Assembly (NCBI GenBank): GCA_031213475.1
Contig: JARUPZ010000026.1
Span: 2,186,501-2,250,500 of the forward strand
DNA length: 64,000 bases
Source: Nereocystis luetkeana
Lineage: Eukaryota > Sar > Phaeophyceae > Laminariales > Laminariaceae
Direction: 5' to 3'
Shown: one piece after another, positions 1 to 12,800 of the stretch
Layout of the letters: each line of letters begins with the position of its first letter
How positions within the stretch are numbered: the first letter of the stretch is position 1
The notes under the pieces: model-generated
What the model saw: only the letters and a program-made list of their open reading frames with translations
Databases searched by the model: none
Told to the model about the DNA's origin: nothing
Program-made: the position numbers and the translations under genes

Positions 1-72
1 TCCACCTGACCCGCGAGGTTCGCCTCGACCCGATACAATGCCTGAAAGGTTCCCTCAAGGGTGTGCGTGTGT

Positions 73-182
73 TATTACGGGGGGCCCTAGTTAACAGGAC
101 CTATGTTATACATAAACACCTATATGTTTAACAATTTTTACTAACAAGATTTGGTCCTATTAACTATGGCCGGCGTACAATA
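73..182 (+). mobile_element. MITE copy 1, about 110 bp
   Basis: Left end TATTACGGGGGGCCCTAG, right end GGTCCTATTAACTATGGC, an imperfect terminal inverted repeat of about 30 bases. The asymmetric interior (ACCTATATGTTTAAC) defines this as the forward orientation. It lies in the intron after exon 31. Confidence 0.75.
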
Positions 183-726
183 CGAATGCGATGTTGAGCT
201 GGAATGCGCGTCACGAAACGTATGAACACAACTGTTTCGTCAGGCGTGCACGCAAATTGTGCGAGCTCTCTCTCTCTCCTTTGTAAGTTCGATGTGCGCT
301 CGAGCAGCAAGCTCAATGAGACACTATATGGCGGGGTACAAGTACTCTACGCGACAGATAGATTTTGAGGTTACGTGCTGGGCTGGCACAAGCTTCGCGA
401 TGTTACGTTTTCGCGCGTGGTAAAACGCCACGACTAAACACGGGAAACGTAAAACAGTTATTTCGACTAGCTTGCGATGATGTGTCTCTTGCATGGTACC
501 AGTACTCCACGCACGTCGTCGTGGGGAGTGTTATTTCAAACCTTCTAGCAATAAAAAAGCAAGGCGCGTACCGTAGCGAGGGGGGGGAGAGGGTCACGGT
601 GTCGTGACCTAGGCTCTACGTAGCGACGATTAGGAGGAGAGAGAGAGATGGTAAGTGTCAAGACGATAAACGCCATCGGGGGAAAACAAAAAGCAGATCT
701 CGACATTGCCTAACTAGCACCCACAC

Positions 727-843
727 CTTCGCCAAAGTTTCCTTCTTCTTATCCGCTACGATCGTATGTATCTCAAGGCCTCGGCTCTCAAACTGGGAGT
801 TGCTGATGATGTCGTGACGGGCTTCGCGTTCTCTCTTCCGCAT
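727..843 (-). CDS. Exon 31: basic, probably cytoplasmic segment
   Basis: 39 codons, phase 0 both sides: [39 protein letters not shown]. Arg/Lys-rich start follows the inside end of TM1, as expected for the first intracellular loop. Acceptor CAG at 844-846, donor GTGTGG at 726. It lies 6 kb beyond exon 30; a missed exon in that gap would have to be in phase 0. A PLAT domain, normally next in polycystins, is not visible before the window ends. Confidence 0.5.
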
Positions 844-3800
844 CTGTGACGTCATTGAGGCGAATCGAAGAGCGCATCAGGGGGGGAGGGGTCAGGGGGA
901 CGCGTGCGACTGTAGAGGGCTAACACCTTAACTCGTTTAAGACTTAGCTCAAGAAGGGGGAGAAACTCCTCAGAATTTGAGCGGTGTGTTCCCAAAGCAG
1001 GGCCGGAGCCCACGTTGTTGTGACTTTTTGATATGAGGCACTTGACTTCTTGAAGGTATGCGCAACCATGTGAACAATCCCGCACAGTCTACGGTAGGCA
1101 TATCACGAGCAATGATGGTGTAAAACGCTAAAGTGGTACTACTTCAACGCAAAATAGAAGGACCTTTTGGACTAGATATTTAAGTGCAAACTGCCCCCAG
1201 ATTTCGGGTCAGACTCGCACAGATTTTCAAAGAGGTCGGGAAGGGAACGCGATCAGTCGAAAATTCTCTGACCATGCTTTCCCTGACGTTGCACGCGCTG
1301 GGGGCATGAACAACGAGTCGAGGAACACTGCACGTCGACGGTCAATCGGAGGTAGTAGTTGTGGACGGATGTTATACTTTGTGCATTTAATGCGTTGCTT
1401 TCTTCTGACTATTTCCTTCAATATCTACAGAACAATTGAGGGATGTGAAAATGCGGTCCCCTCACGGCGCGGAGGTGGCACCACTTGGAAAATGACTGGC
1501 AACCCCAACCTCTGTCTGAGTTTCTGCCGACCGAAGAAAAGGGAGTGGACGTTGTGGGACAAAGGTTGAAATACAAGAGAGAGCGTACACCCTCGCCGAC
1601 ACGAGTACAATTACGTGAACTGCTACTGCTGCAGTTAGTTGAAGAAACGTGAAGGGAACTGACGTGCGCAAAGTTCCCCTCGACAGGCAGGAGTATGGTA
1701 AGTACATGCCGCAAGAGATGCATCAATAGGAGATTCGGGGATACTCCCGGGATACCCCCTGACTGCCACGGTACGCGACATTCCGAAAGGCTCGACCTCC
1801 CCTGCTTTTCGAGGATATTCATCAGTGGTCAACGATGAAGCACGTGATGCAGGTTGTCAGGTCCAGCAAGTATACGAATATAAAATACGTCGGATAGGGC
1901 TATTTAGTCTTTTATTTTAGGCATGACGCTCCAGCCATCAAAACACAATGGGTGCGTCGAGCACTGAGCGAAGTCGACACCCCTTGTTCCGCTCAAGACT
2001 AACCGTACCACTGTTGTAGTTGTTTGATCGTTTAATCGATTTTTCGAGAAGACATCAACATAGTGCATGTGTTTATTGCCCATCCTGGCGTGAGTTGTTC
2101 CTCGTCCTCGAGGTGCAGCAGTTGACATCAACATAGTGCATGTGTTTATTGCCCATCCTGGCGTGAGTTGTTCCTCGTCCTCGAGGTGCAGCAGTTGGAT
2201 CTTGCCTTCTGGGATCTTGCCTCATGGCTGCGGGCAACAACAGCGTGAACAGTTTCATAAAGCTGAACAACAAACGCAAATAAATATACCTGGTACAGCT
2301 TGAACCTTACCAAACCCCTGCACGATGAACGGCATCATAAAAAATATGCATGCTACGGTAGGTGTGCACCCTTTGTTTTCGGAGTCCCTTCACATGGCAT
2401 GCAGGAGCTCCTATACTCACCCTGATTTTCTAGGGGAGCTTACCTGCTACCCGATGAAGAAAACATCGCATGACATAATAACCAACCATACAGCGAAAGC
2501 TATATATATGTCAACTCAATCAAGGACGAAACTCGGGCGATGTGGGGGCAGGAAGACCCGTCACGCAGGGAACGCTTATGCCAACAGCTGCTACCTGTAT
2601 CCTACCACGGCGTGCACAGTGTGGGCTGTTTCGTAGATGGCATAATATCAACAACCGCAAAGACGTTATCGGCTTCGACGTCGACAAACCGCAGCAGCCC
2701 CATCAACATCACCGTCGACATTAAAAAAGCAAAGCAACAACAGCAACAACAGCCAGAGCAATAGTGAAACCGTCATCGTCGAAAACGAAAACAGCAACTT
2801 CATCAGCAACAGCACCGTCGTCAGAACAGTTCATAGGGACTGTTTCACGGTGGGGTCTAGCGAGAGAAATCCTTTCTAGACGGCGGGCTCTCCAACTTCT
2901 TGCAGGCGTTACTCAAGACGTTTGAGACCGGTGGGTATTCCGGAACACTATATTACTACCGTCTCGTGCTGCATTAGGGGTAGCCATGCCTCTTCGGAAA
3001 CATTTACCTGGAATGACTGACGGGATCCTAGCACTTCAGGAACCACACAATACCGCATGCTTTACCGTTAAGATTGCCACTAAGTATCGACGGTGTCTCG
3101 CGCACGATACGTATGTACGACAAAACAGCATATTAAGCGCCCGTTTTACAGTACTCCGTTTTTGAGAGGAGTCATAGAAGGGCTTCACGATGGAGGAACT
3201 TCAGACAAAGAAAGGGCTGCTTCTTGCGTGGCGCACGTCCACCAAGTATAAATTCGATAGTTAGTTATCAAGACCATTCCATTGTGCATCAATGCTCAGC
3301 TTGGAATGTATTGCCAGCGTCGATTCTTGGGTGAGATGCGTCAACACTTGTTTAGGCCCTTGGCTTGAGGAACCCTAATTACACATACATCCACCCCCTA
3401 TGTGACAAACGGCGACGAGAGAACGTGGAGGCTACTTATACACGGGAGAAATGCGGGATACACAACTTCATGGGCTACAAAAGTGCAGACACATATACAT
3501 AGATAGGCGATCGTGCTGAAACCCAACTGAAAGCACAGCAGATAGGTACGTAAACACGTTGGGTTGACTCCGCGGTTGAAAACCCTTGCCAGTGACACCC
3601 AAAGGGGGTTCAACAACTAACTAAAGCCCCTACAAAACATGCCTCTAAGTAGGTCGTAATTCGAGTGGACGGGACCCCTCCCACCCCCCCCCTCTTTGCG
3701 CAAGTCGGGGTTGAAACAATGATTGTAGAGAAATGGAACAATGCAGCCATTAAGCATACGAAAATGAGAGGTTATCGCCACCTCGTGGGGTTTGTTGCCA

Positions 3801-6800
3801 TTATTACACATTATTATTGTTCGATGTCCCCACAATATTTGTTTTGCGCTCAAATATGTGCTAGGGACGGGGGCAGAGGGGGCTCCTGAGAAGCGAGCAG
3901 TGTCGGAACGCGTGTGATGCAACCTACACCAGCACTGCGTTTATAGCGTGGAGGCTTTTCGCTTACCCTGGTCTGGGCTGGCTGTTCCTGCCTATGGCAT
4001 CTTCCCCGGGCGAGGTATGAGCTCCGAAGAATTTCTATGTAGAAGTCATCCTGGCCTCGTTTTTTGTCCTGCGCGGTGGACGACAAACAGGGTGGGGAAA
4101 AAACAGACAGCAGAACGCGTCGGAGACCGTAGACGGAAGCCACAACGCGGTGAAGCGCTGGCTGCTGTAACTACAGTGCTCGGAATTTAATTCGAAACCA
4201 AGCGATGTCGCTGCCCAATCAAATGGCGGAAACACTGACCATACATAGTGAACTAAGACTGCTGCACCTCGAATCTTAATATATTTGTATGTATTAAATT
4301 TAACCATCCACCTTGCCTGACTGCGGTAGTCTTCTGCCTGGTTCATTTTTAGAAGGGTAGTATCCCCTTCGGAAGCAGAACAAAAATAACATGCTATTGC
4401 TTCAATCGTGAAGCTTGGGCGAAGCGGCTTTACCTTTTCTATTTACGTTGGCGCCATTTTTTTTTTTTTTTTTCATTTTCCACAGCCTCGCGTTCCCGAA
4501 TCTCATTGTCTGCTCCGACGACCAGTGTCAGCCTCACCGCGGAAACGTCTGCGAGTGTTTGACTACCGTCTTCCACTAACGCACATCTAGGTTGACGGCA
4601 GTTTAGTTGACGACAGAACAAGCGCGAGTCCCGAATGAAGAGCTACGGTCTCTTGAACGTGTCAATCGGTGACCGGCTATTCCCACTATCTATATATATG
4701 TGGGTTCCATATATATACCACTTACTTGCGTATGAAACTACAGCAGTATGTATATATAGGACCTTTGATAAAAATGAGGTATACCTGTCCACTTTTCGGC
4801 CAAAATCAGTTACACGCTCACCCCAAGTACAAGCGACACCGCAAGAGCCCTTGCTATTATTGGCCAGGCTGATATCGTAGCTGATTTGGGCTCGAAAAGG
4901 CCAAGGTCTACCTGTTTCTTTCTGCTGCCTAGCTCTCAAGTGATTTTCGCCAACTAACTTTGAACGACTAAGGGAGGCCATACGTACACTATTCTTTATC
5001 TTCGTATGCGTCTGCCCTCCCTCGGTTGAAATTATTTTGTACTAACGTACCTGGTATATATGAACTCTATACTCGTACGTCGTACGTAAACGTACGTACG
5101 TACGAACACTATCGTACGTGCATACATGCGTATGTATGCTGGTTTTACTTCTTCTTCTTCTTTGGGGTGTGCGACGTACTTCAGCTATGAAACAGTTGTT
5201 GTGATGTGTACGAGTATGCACTCTGTTGTTTCCCAAGGTCGCAGCAGCTTATACTGCACCAAGGTCTTGGTCTGTACCACCCCGCGTCGAGGTGGTGTCA
5301 GGTTTGGTACGGCAAGATAATTTTTCGTGCCGAGCAGGCGGTTCCGCGAGGACGGTCTAGGACGTTTAAAGCTGTCAATGGGGGGGGGGGCGCCAGAGTA
5401 AATATTATTGGCGCCCCGCCCCGCCGTGGCGAAACATGCGAGGCCTATTAGTATTGACTCTGCAGGTCCCAGTGGCTCGGGCCCATGGTATCTACACCAT
5501 GCAGAAGACTAAGGTATTCAGATATTGGAGGGCATGTGGCACGCTCAATGCCTTAGACACGTTATTTTCTTGCTGGACTTTCATGGACAGAACACCGCTC
5601 GTGGCGCACGTACTTTACTTGATTTTAGTATATACCTGATTTTGGCTCAAGCGGATCAGGTCTACCTGATGTTGGCATTTGTGTGGAATCCAGGGTCGGA
5701 GATACCGTAGATCTCGTAACACGCACGCGCGAAGGACACGTCGCCGGTCAAGCAATATCAAATCTCGGGTCACGAGCGGTGTCACGTCATTGACGGTATT
5801 TACCCGTCCTCGGGAGATAGCTATTCGGGAGATAATCCGCCCCAGACTCTGGGTTGACAAAAAGTCCTCCCCACCGAGTCAGACTAGCTTGCTAAACATC
5901 AACGGACTCTGCTCGGCTTACGTTGGCCGTAACGACGACTACAAGGGACCTTCGCTTCGCCACCTCATCACGGCCACTTCTCCGCGCTTTCTGCACTGCG
6001 ACATCTCCGCGACGGCCTCGGTACGAACGACGAGCACAGGTACTACATCACATTTGCCCATATATATATACGTCTGGGCATATATATATACCTGGTATAG
6101 GTTAGTTTACAACATATATACCCGGCATATATGTTTCAGCTGTATGCCAGCCTGGTGCTACAGTTGCAAAGGCAGGGTGGGCGCCTGTCAGTACTGCAGT
6201 GCGATGTCAGCATTAAGGGCCAATAGTAGCTCCTTCGGCCATACATACCTAGTCCCTGGCTGCTGCTGTTTGTTTCTATGCCAGTACGGTAGCTGATAGA
6301 GTGCAAAGGATGCCTATTCGAGGGCTTGTGCCATGAAACGTATCCGTTTGGGTATTGGACCTGTCACCACGACAATGTGCCGAGACGTGTTCAATTATAC
6401 TGCACGAAACGTACTACGTATTCAACTAAACTATTACTTTTACGGGGGACCATAGTTAACAGGACCTATGGTACAAATGAAAACCTATATGTTTAACCCT
6501 TTTTACTAACAATATTTGGTCCTGTTAACTATACCCCCCCGTAATAATACAAGTGGTACTGCTAGTGCTGGTGGAAGTGGCAGTGGTGATACAGTAGCAG
6601 ATGCACGGGTATGAGGGGTAGCACAACAGTGTTGGCAGTCTCAGTGACAGGAATTCTATTGTAGAACAATTATTAGAAGTAGTAGTGTATCAGTCCTTCG
6701 GTGGCAGCAGAAGGAGCAGTAGCGGCAGTATTGCAGTTCGAGCGAGTACGGTAACCGCCCACGAAAAAAAGGTTTGCAGCTCGACAAGGGTGATGGTGCT

Positions 6801-9800
6801 CTGTTTTGTCCCTCACACTCACCCTCCAGTACAACCCTGCAGCCGGAAACAGAAACGCGGCAGTCACCAAGCTCAGGAAAAGGATAGCCGGCCAACTCTC
6901 TGCTCCATACTGCGTCGAAGCAAGCGGCGTGAACGACAATGAAATATCGGGGTTAGTTGTCGGGCAAACGTTATAGGGGGAACGTGCGTCGGGTTCCTAG
7001 AAGGAGCAGATCTTAACCTCGCCCAGAACCACTCTCTGTTTGAACGACTGGCAATAAGGAAGGAGCGGCGTCAGTCATACAAACAACGCCCCTTCCCTTT
7101 CCGTAGACCGTCCTGCAAGTGGTGTGTGGTCAATGGCCCCGCGATTGAGGCAAGCAGCTCAATATCCCCCCCCCGCCCCCTCCTTCGTGAAAGTAGTGCC
7201 TTCCTCGTCCGTCAAAACCCCAAATGTTCCTCCCCGGCGTTGTGGAGACGAGAGGGTGCAATTTACCATACGACTACGGCCCTGCGTGTCATGAGTACAC
7301 CTCCCACTCGCCCCCTCCTCGGTACCGAACGGAATGCGTCGTCCGTGGCGAAAAATACGAAGCCAGGCAAAGAACAAGCTCCCCCCCCCCCCCCCCCCAT
7401 GTACTGTTACATGACCCTGGTCAAGCTTAACAGGCGCAAAGGGTCTTGATTTCCCTCTCTCCGCGATGCTTGTCGAGTTGTTTGTCTTTCGTTCACCTAC
7501 ACCTTGCTCTCGGACGGGCGCCTGATTGATGTGCAACACGCGTTTTGTCCTGTGACGTTCAAGTTACGTTCGTTGGGCTGACGACATGGCCATGCCCTAG
7601 ACTCGACAGAGAAAGGTTGATACTGCAGCCAACCCGAACTTATGTTGCATTTTCGTTGCAGGCTTCGGGCGAGAGGAGCCCTTTAAGCCTGGCAAACGCT
7701 GACGAAGGGCTTTGTACAACACGAATGGCCTTACAACGATAAGGAAGGCCCAGATCGAGTAGCTCGTCACCGCCCCTCACCCTTTTAGGACTGCAGTCCC
7801 TTTTTGGGGGACGACCTACGTAGAATCGGAGTGGTCAGTTCCCAAACCGGGACTGCGGTTCCTAAAAGCATGGTCAATTCGATTTTGGTTCGCCAAGATG
7901 TTGCTACCTCTAGTCCTTGCACGCGTCACTGTAGGCTCTGGGTCAGAGTTAGGGTTAAGCGTACGATAACAGGGATAGAGTTCGAAACCAAGCACGTGAA
8001 CATCAACGTAAATGGATATAGTTCGGGTAAGATCTGTACGGCCTCACGGTATCGTTTTGGATCGCTTTTGTTCAAGCTGTGAGCGCCTTCATTATTGTAT
8101 GGTTTGTGGTGTGCATGTCGTGCGTAATGGTCTCTCCAGCTGACGTGCTGGGGAACTCCCATATTCCCGTGGAGAAACGGTGCTCTCAGCGCACGGGGCC
8201 GTTCATCGTTTTGCTACGGCAAACGCCTTTGCCGCTCCGATACCATGTAGTTTATCCCCCGAAGGCAGGCGCAGTTGTAAATGCGTTAGAGTATCGCAAA
8301 AACACGATTTCCCCCTCTCCTCTCACGTTCCCGTGAACAAACCTGGAACGCAAACACAAGCCACACACGTGCGTCTTCTAGCCGACGCCTGTTCGTATTC
8401 GTGTGACTGACCAGCATGGCGAAGCGAGGGAACCCAACAAACCGTCGGACACACCCAGGAAATAGCGGCCAAGCTCGCGCGAAACTTACGGCAGTTTCGT
8501 GGAGATTGCCAACGGTGCATAGGTAAAACAGTGGTGACTGTTCAACGATTCCCCTGTAGGCAGGCGTGGTTTCATAGGTTGACGAGGTGTCAGGCCTCCC
8601 ACGTGAGGCCTTCCTTTTCCGCGCTACGAGTGGTAGCACCTACCTGGTAAAGGATCATCACAGTCCTTGTGGGAGGGGTTCCCTACCGTAACTCACCCTA
8701 TCACTGGCTCTGAAGCTAAAAGAAAGGAATGATCCCGACGAACTACGCCCTGGGAAAACGTGCGGCCGGTAACGTGGCACGCGTCCCAACCTGTACATTT
8801 ATTCCTGATCGCATAAGGATCTTAACCGGTCTGAAACCACATACACAACACAATTGAAAAATCCTACCGTTGGACGAGTCAAACCCCCTCAAGGTCTAAC
8901 GGTACCTATCACGGGTGAGCGTAGGGTGGCTGCGGCCTCCGTCCACATGCGACGTGATTTTGTTCTACCGCCCACCTTTCGCAAGACCTCCAAATCCGAC
9001 GAAAGGTCGTCGATCACAAAGTCGAGCGACGTTCCGGCGGTCTCCGATGTGGCGAAGGTGCTCAGGTGGTATGTCCGGCAGGTCACGTTGGCGGCTCCGT
9101 CGTCGCCAGCGCTCACGATATCTACACCAATGCCGTCTTCTTTCCAACTCTCGTCGTTGTCGGACCAAGCGAGGCAAGCAGGCACGCTGCCTCCGGAGCT
9201 CCACTCCGTTGTACCACCCTGGAGAGTGGAGGGGGCGGGGGGTGGGGGGTGGGGGTTGTCGTGCGTAAGACAAACGTTGGTTAGGAGGACGCCTACAACG
9301 ACCGGCTCTCGCCGTCAATACGCGGTAACCCATGACGAACGCCCGAGCTCGCGAGAGAAATTGAGGTGATAGCGCCAATGCTGGTTTGTTGATGTTCTCC
9401 CAAAGATTCGTAAAACTATTGTCAGGGTAGCACGTCGCGTTCTGGCCAATGTTGCTGTGGCCGCGCCGTGGTTCCTGAACTGGGTAACCGCCGACTAAGT
9501 ATCATATATATATATTTTTTTCTTTTTTGTGTTTTAGCCTTCTGACAATGTGCAGGGCGTTATCCATTCAAAATGAAAAAGCTGATATAATTCATCGAAT
9601 ACCACTAACTTCATCGAACCAATTCTCCTTCCCTGCGTGTACTCACTTGCACCCCCACCATTTACCAAGATATTTTACCTACTATGTATCTATACACCAC
9701 GCTTCCTACTCCGCATCTACATTCCACCCCCACGCCATGGGAAGTAGTCCTCCCTCCTCCTCCCTTCTCCCCCTGGCGGCCTGGCGGTCTCGCAGGGCGA

Positions 9801-12800
9801 GCTTATATCGGTGCACTCTGCGCGAGACCGCGACCTGGGTAGTCACCGATATGACCTGGAAAAGGTGCTCCTTACAAACCCCTTTTCTTGCTAAAGATCC
9901 CCCGTCCGTTCCTCCAACGATGCTCGCCGCCAGCTGGTCGATGAAATCGCTACCTTCCTTCCCGAGGCGTCCAAAGCTTTCCACCGCGAGGGTGACAAGT
10001 TTATGGCTGCGCTCGTCGAAGGACACTTGTCCTGCACGAGCGTAGTGGTTGCGCTTTCGCGCCTCAGAGAGAGGTGGAAGCGGCTGATCCGTCTCGATCA
10101 GCGCTGCCAGCCCGCATGTGGGCCCTCGCTTGGGGGTCTGCATGCGTGATGTCGAGGAGTGTCGCCTTGTTGCGGTACTCTGACGACGTAGCGTCTCGGA
10201 GGCCTCCCCTCTCTATCACTTTGTCCATGCGGAGGTTTCTATCGGCGTTGAAGGGCGCTCCGCTTTCCATTTGGTGGCGGATGGACAACCGCTTAAAGGT
10301 GCGAGACAGCGGGTGGACTAGCGGCTGATGCTGGTTAACCTGTGCGCCTGCTCGGTGGCATGTACGCGCGTGACGTGTGGTGACATCCGTCGCTTGTGTA
10401 TACTTGATATATTTATCGCATGACGGTGTATAGGAGGAGAGGGGGGGGTGTACTCGATAGGAGAGATGTACTTGATATCATGCACGGACGTAGTCGTATG
10501 AACATAGACCCTCGCACTTCTACACTGCCGGGACGGAACATGTCGGGATTTCACCGACCAGGAAGACATTGATTGCTTGCACCAAGCGCGAAGCGTCGTG
10601 AGGTGTCCCGCGAGTCGCATGAAGGGTGAGCTGATTCTCACTAAAACCCGCTTGAGAGGCGGGCTTGCGTATATATGGCAGCTTCAATGAGTATATTTGA
10701 TTTCCGGTCCACTTCCAGAGATAGCCATAGAAAAATTATGTAGCTGCCTTTTGGGTGAGTTACCTTGAACACTACGTGGTACGATCAGTTCCCTTGTGCG
10801 GAGTGAACGTTCGTCACCTCGAACAAATGATCTAACTCGGCGACCAGCTGCGGGCGACAGCTAAAACAAATAAAAAAACGGTACCCTGCTTGTATAGCTT
10901 ACGCAGTGAGCGACATGGTTCACAGTGTCGTTGTCAAATGACGTCATCCCAACCTGTGTACCAGGTATATACTAGGGGAGGGGGGGGGGGTACTCATTGC
11001 CATGCATGGCCGTAGTCGTAAGACCATAGACCCTCGGGGGGGGGGGCGGGACACAAGTAATAATGTGTATTGTTTAAAGAGACGGCATGAAACGGGTGGT
11101 TCATGTATATGTGCTCGAGAGGGACTGTCGAATATACCAAAGGCGAGAAGCACATGGAGCAAAATACCGTTTTCCTAGCGGGTGCGTTATCTACTATGCA
11201 CTGATGTGATTACGTTGGCATGGATTCGACGTGTGCAGAAGTTTCGCCGCGCAATTGTGCACCCATTGGTTAGGTGCACGTGCCCCTTACGACACCAGCA
11301 GTACGAGAGAGATGTTAATTTACAACGCCATCCATATTCTAGGAGTTCCTTGGAAGCTTGGTGAAACCAGAGAGACATGAAGTCGGATATCCACGCGGTC
11401 CGACCGATTATGCTTCTTGATATGCCTCGTGTTTTCAATTACGACAATTAAAACCGACCCCACAAAATATAACGTAGGTATTCTCGATGTTCCTTTCCAC
11501 CCGCACCAGAACATCGAGGGTGATGGCAGCTGCCACCATCCATCCTACACCGGTGGCCGGACCCCCCGCCCCGCTGCGCAATGGGGGCAGGTACCAAAAT
11601 ATGAGTGGATGTCGGGCAAAGTAGCTAACCGTACAATATATCAACAACCTCCTGATCTCACTCGCCGAGTGGTGTACTACTCTCTCTCCACGAGGATAGG
11701 CTTACGCTCATATGCTGCATTTGGAGGTCTGTGTAGCTAGAGCTATATCGGTGTATCCTCCCATTAGAGCTTACATTTGTTCCCATGAAGAGGACGACGG
11801 GGTCTGCCAGCTCCAGCAAGGCTTCGCCTGTCGCTCCCCACGCGTTGATCGTCGTCGCTCCGACCAGTCCTAGGGTTAGCGATACGGGTAGGGTCGAAGT
11901 TGAGGCACATGTTGGGGGTACGTGTAGCGTAGGGCAAGTACGGGACGGGGTCAAAACTAAGGGCAGCTGTAGAGGTGGGGAGGGTGACGGTTAGGGCCAC
12001 GGATGGTAGCTGGAAAGGGCCTCGCTTATCAGTCCCAAGGAGCTAGCCGTGTTCGCACCGTCCAATCCTAGCGTTAGGGCCAGCGGGAGTTCGGGTTGGA
12101 GTTCGCGTTTTGGGTACGGGTGGAGTAGCTTGAGGGGAAAGGGGACGGAAGGGCGGGAGTAGGGAGTAGGGCTAAGAGTAGATTTATGTCAGGGTAAGAG
12201 GTAGCCTTAAGGGTGGTAGCTGGAAACGATATATCATGTCAGTCCCCAAGCGGTTGTCGTAGTAGAGGATTTTAGTCCTCGGGTAAGTGGCATGGTTAGG
12301 ATTGGCGTCAGGGTTAACGTTGGAGCTAGGATTACGGGTAAGGGAAGGTCTACAGTTGGAGGTAGCGTTAGGGTAGGGTTGGCGGTAAGTAGAGATAGAG
12401 GTTACAGGTATAGTGAGAGTTAGGGTTAGGGCGGCAGGGCTAGGGCTATCAGGGACAAGCACGCCACGACGTGAGTGTAGCATGTTTGCACGTACGGCCT
12501 GTATTTCTTGGCGTGCAGAAACACGGACAATGGCGGGATCGATTGCATGCTCTTTTTATGGAGAGGTACAGCACGTGGCTCCATGCGTTGAGTCCTTCGA
12601 CGGAGGCTATGCCTGCTTGTGTCCGACTTCGGGCAGTACAGCCTTTCCATACACGACTCCTGTTCAATGCGCGCTACGATTCGACCTGAGTCGACGCGAC
12701 AAACAGGTTGTTAACCCTTCTTGTGAGATATGCAACGGAAAGCACGTACCGCAGTAGGGAGGGGGCAGAAGAACCTGCCGTGTGGCCGTGCTATTACATG

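Larger units (their letters stand above)
844..6822. other. Intron 30 (5979 bp), otherwise empty
   Basis: Apart from the 73-bp duplication, CAA-rich tract and MITE copy 2, I see no exon-like coding stretch with matching phase. A T17 run (about 4457-4473), TA/GTAC-rich stretches near 5050-5130 and 6055-6130 and an 11-base G run (5381-5391) are the only other notable tracts. Confidence 0.5.

Noticed and set aside
4439..4621. Minus-strand segment LADVSA with donor-like GTGAGG as an exon after TM1
   Set aside because: About 50 bases only, not a multiple of three, so it cannot join exons 30 and 31; no domain signal.
5679..6296. Plus-strand 205-codon frame
   Set aside because: Longest unassigned frame in the left part, but Arg/Thr/Tyr-rich from GC- and TA-rich tracts, with no motif and no splice-phase partner.
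8526..8589. Extra exon between the GPS and TM exons (segment ending ETA|GTAAGT at about 8490)
   Set aside because: Good-looking splice sites, but the 64-base length breaks the phase-0 to phase-0 link between exons 29 and 30, and the phase-0 frame hits a stop.
9527..10045. Plus-strand 172-codon frame
   Set aside because: Antisense to the retroelement-derived fragment.
11870..12440. True chromosome end or internal telomere array
   Set aside because: TTAGGG words are scattered and degenerate; no run of perfect units.
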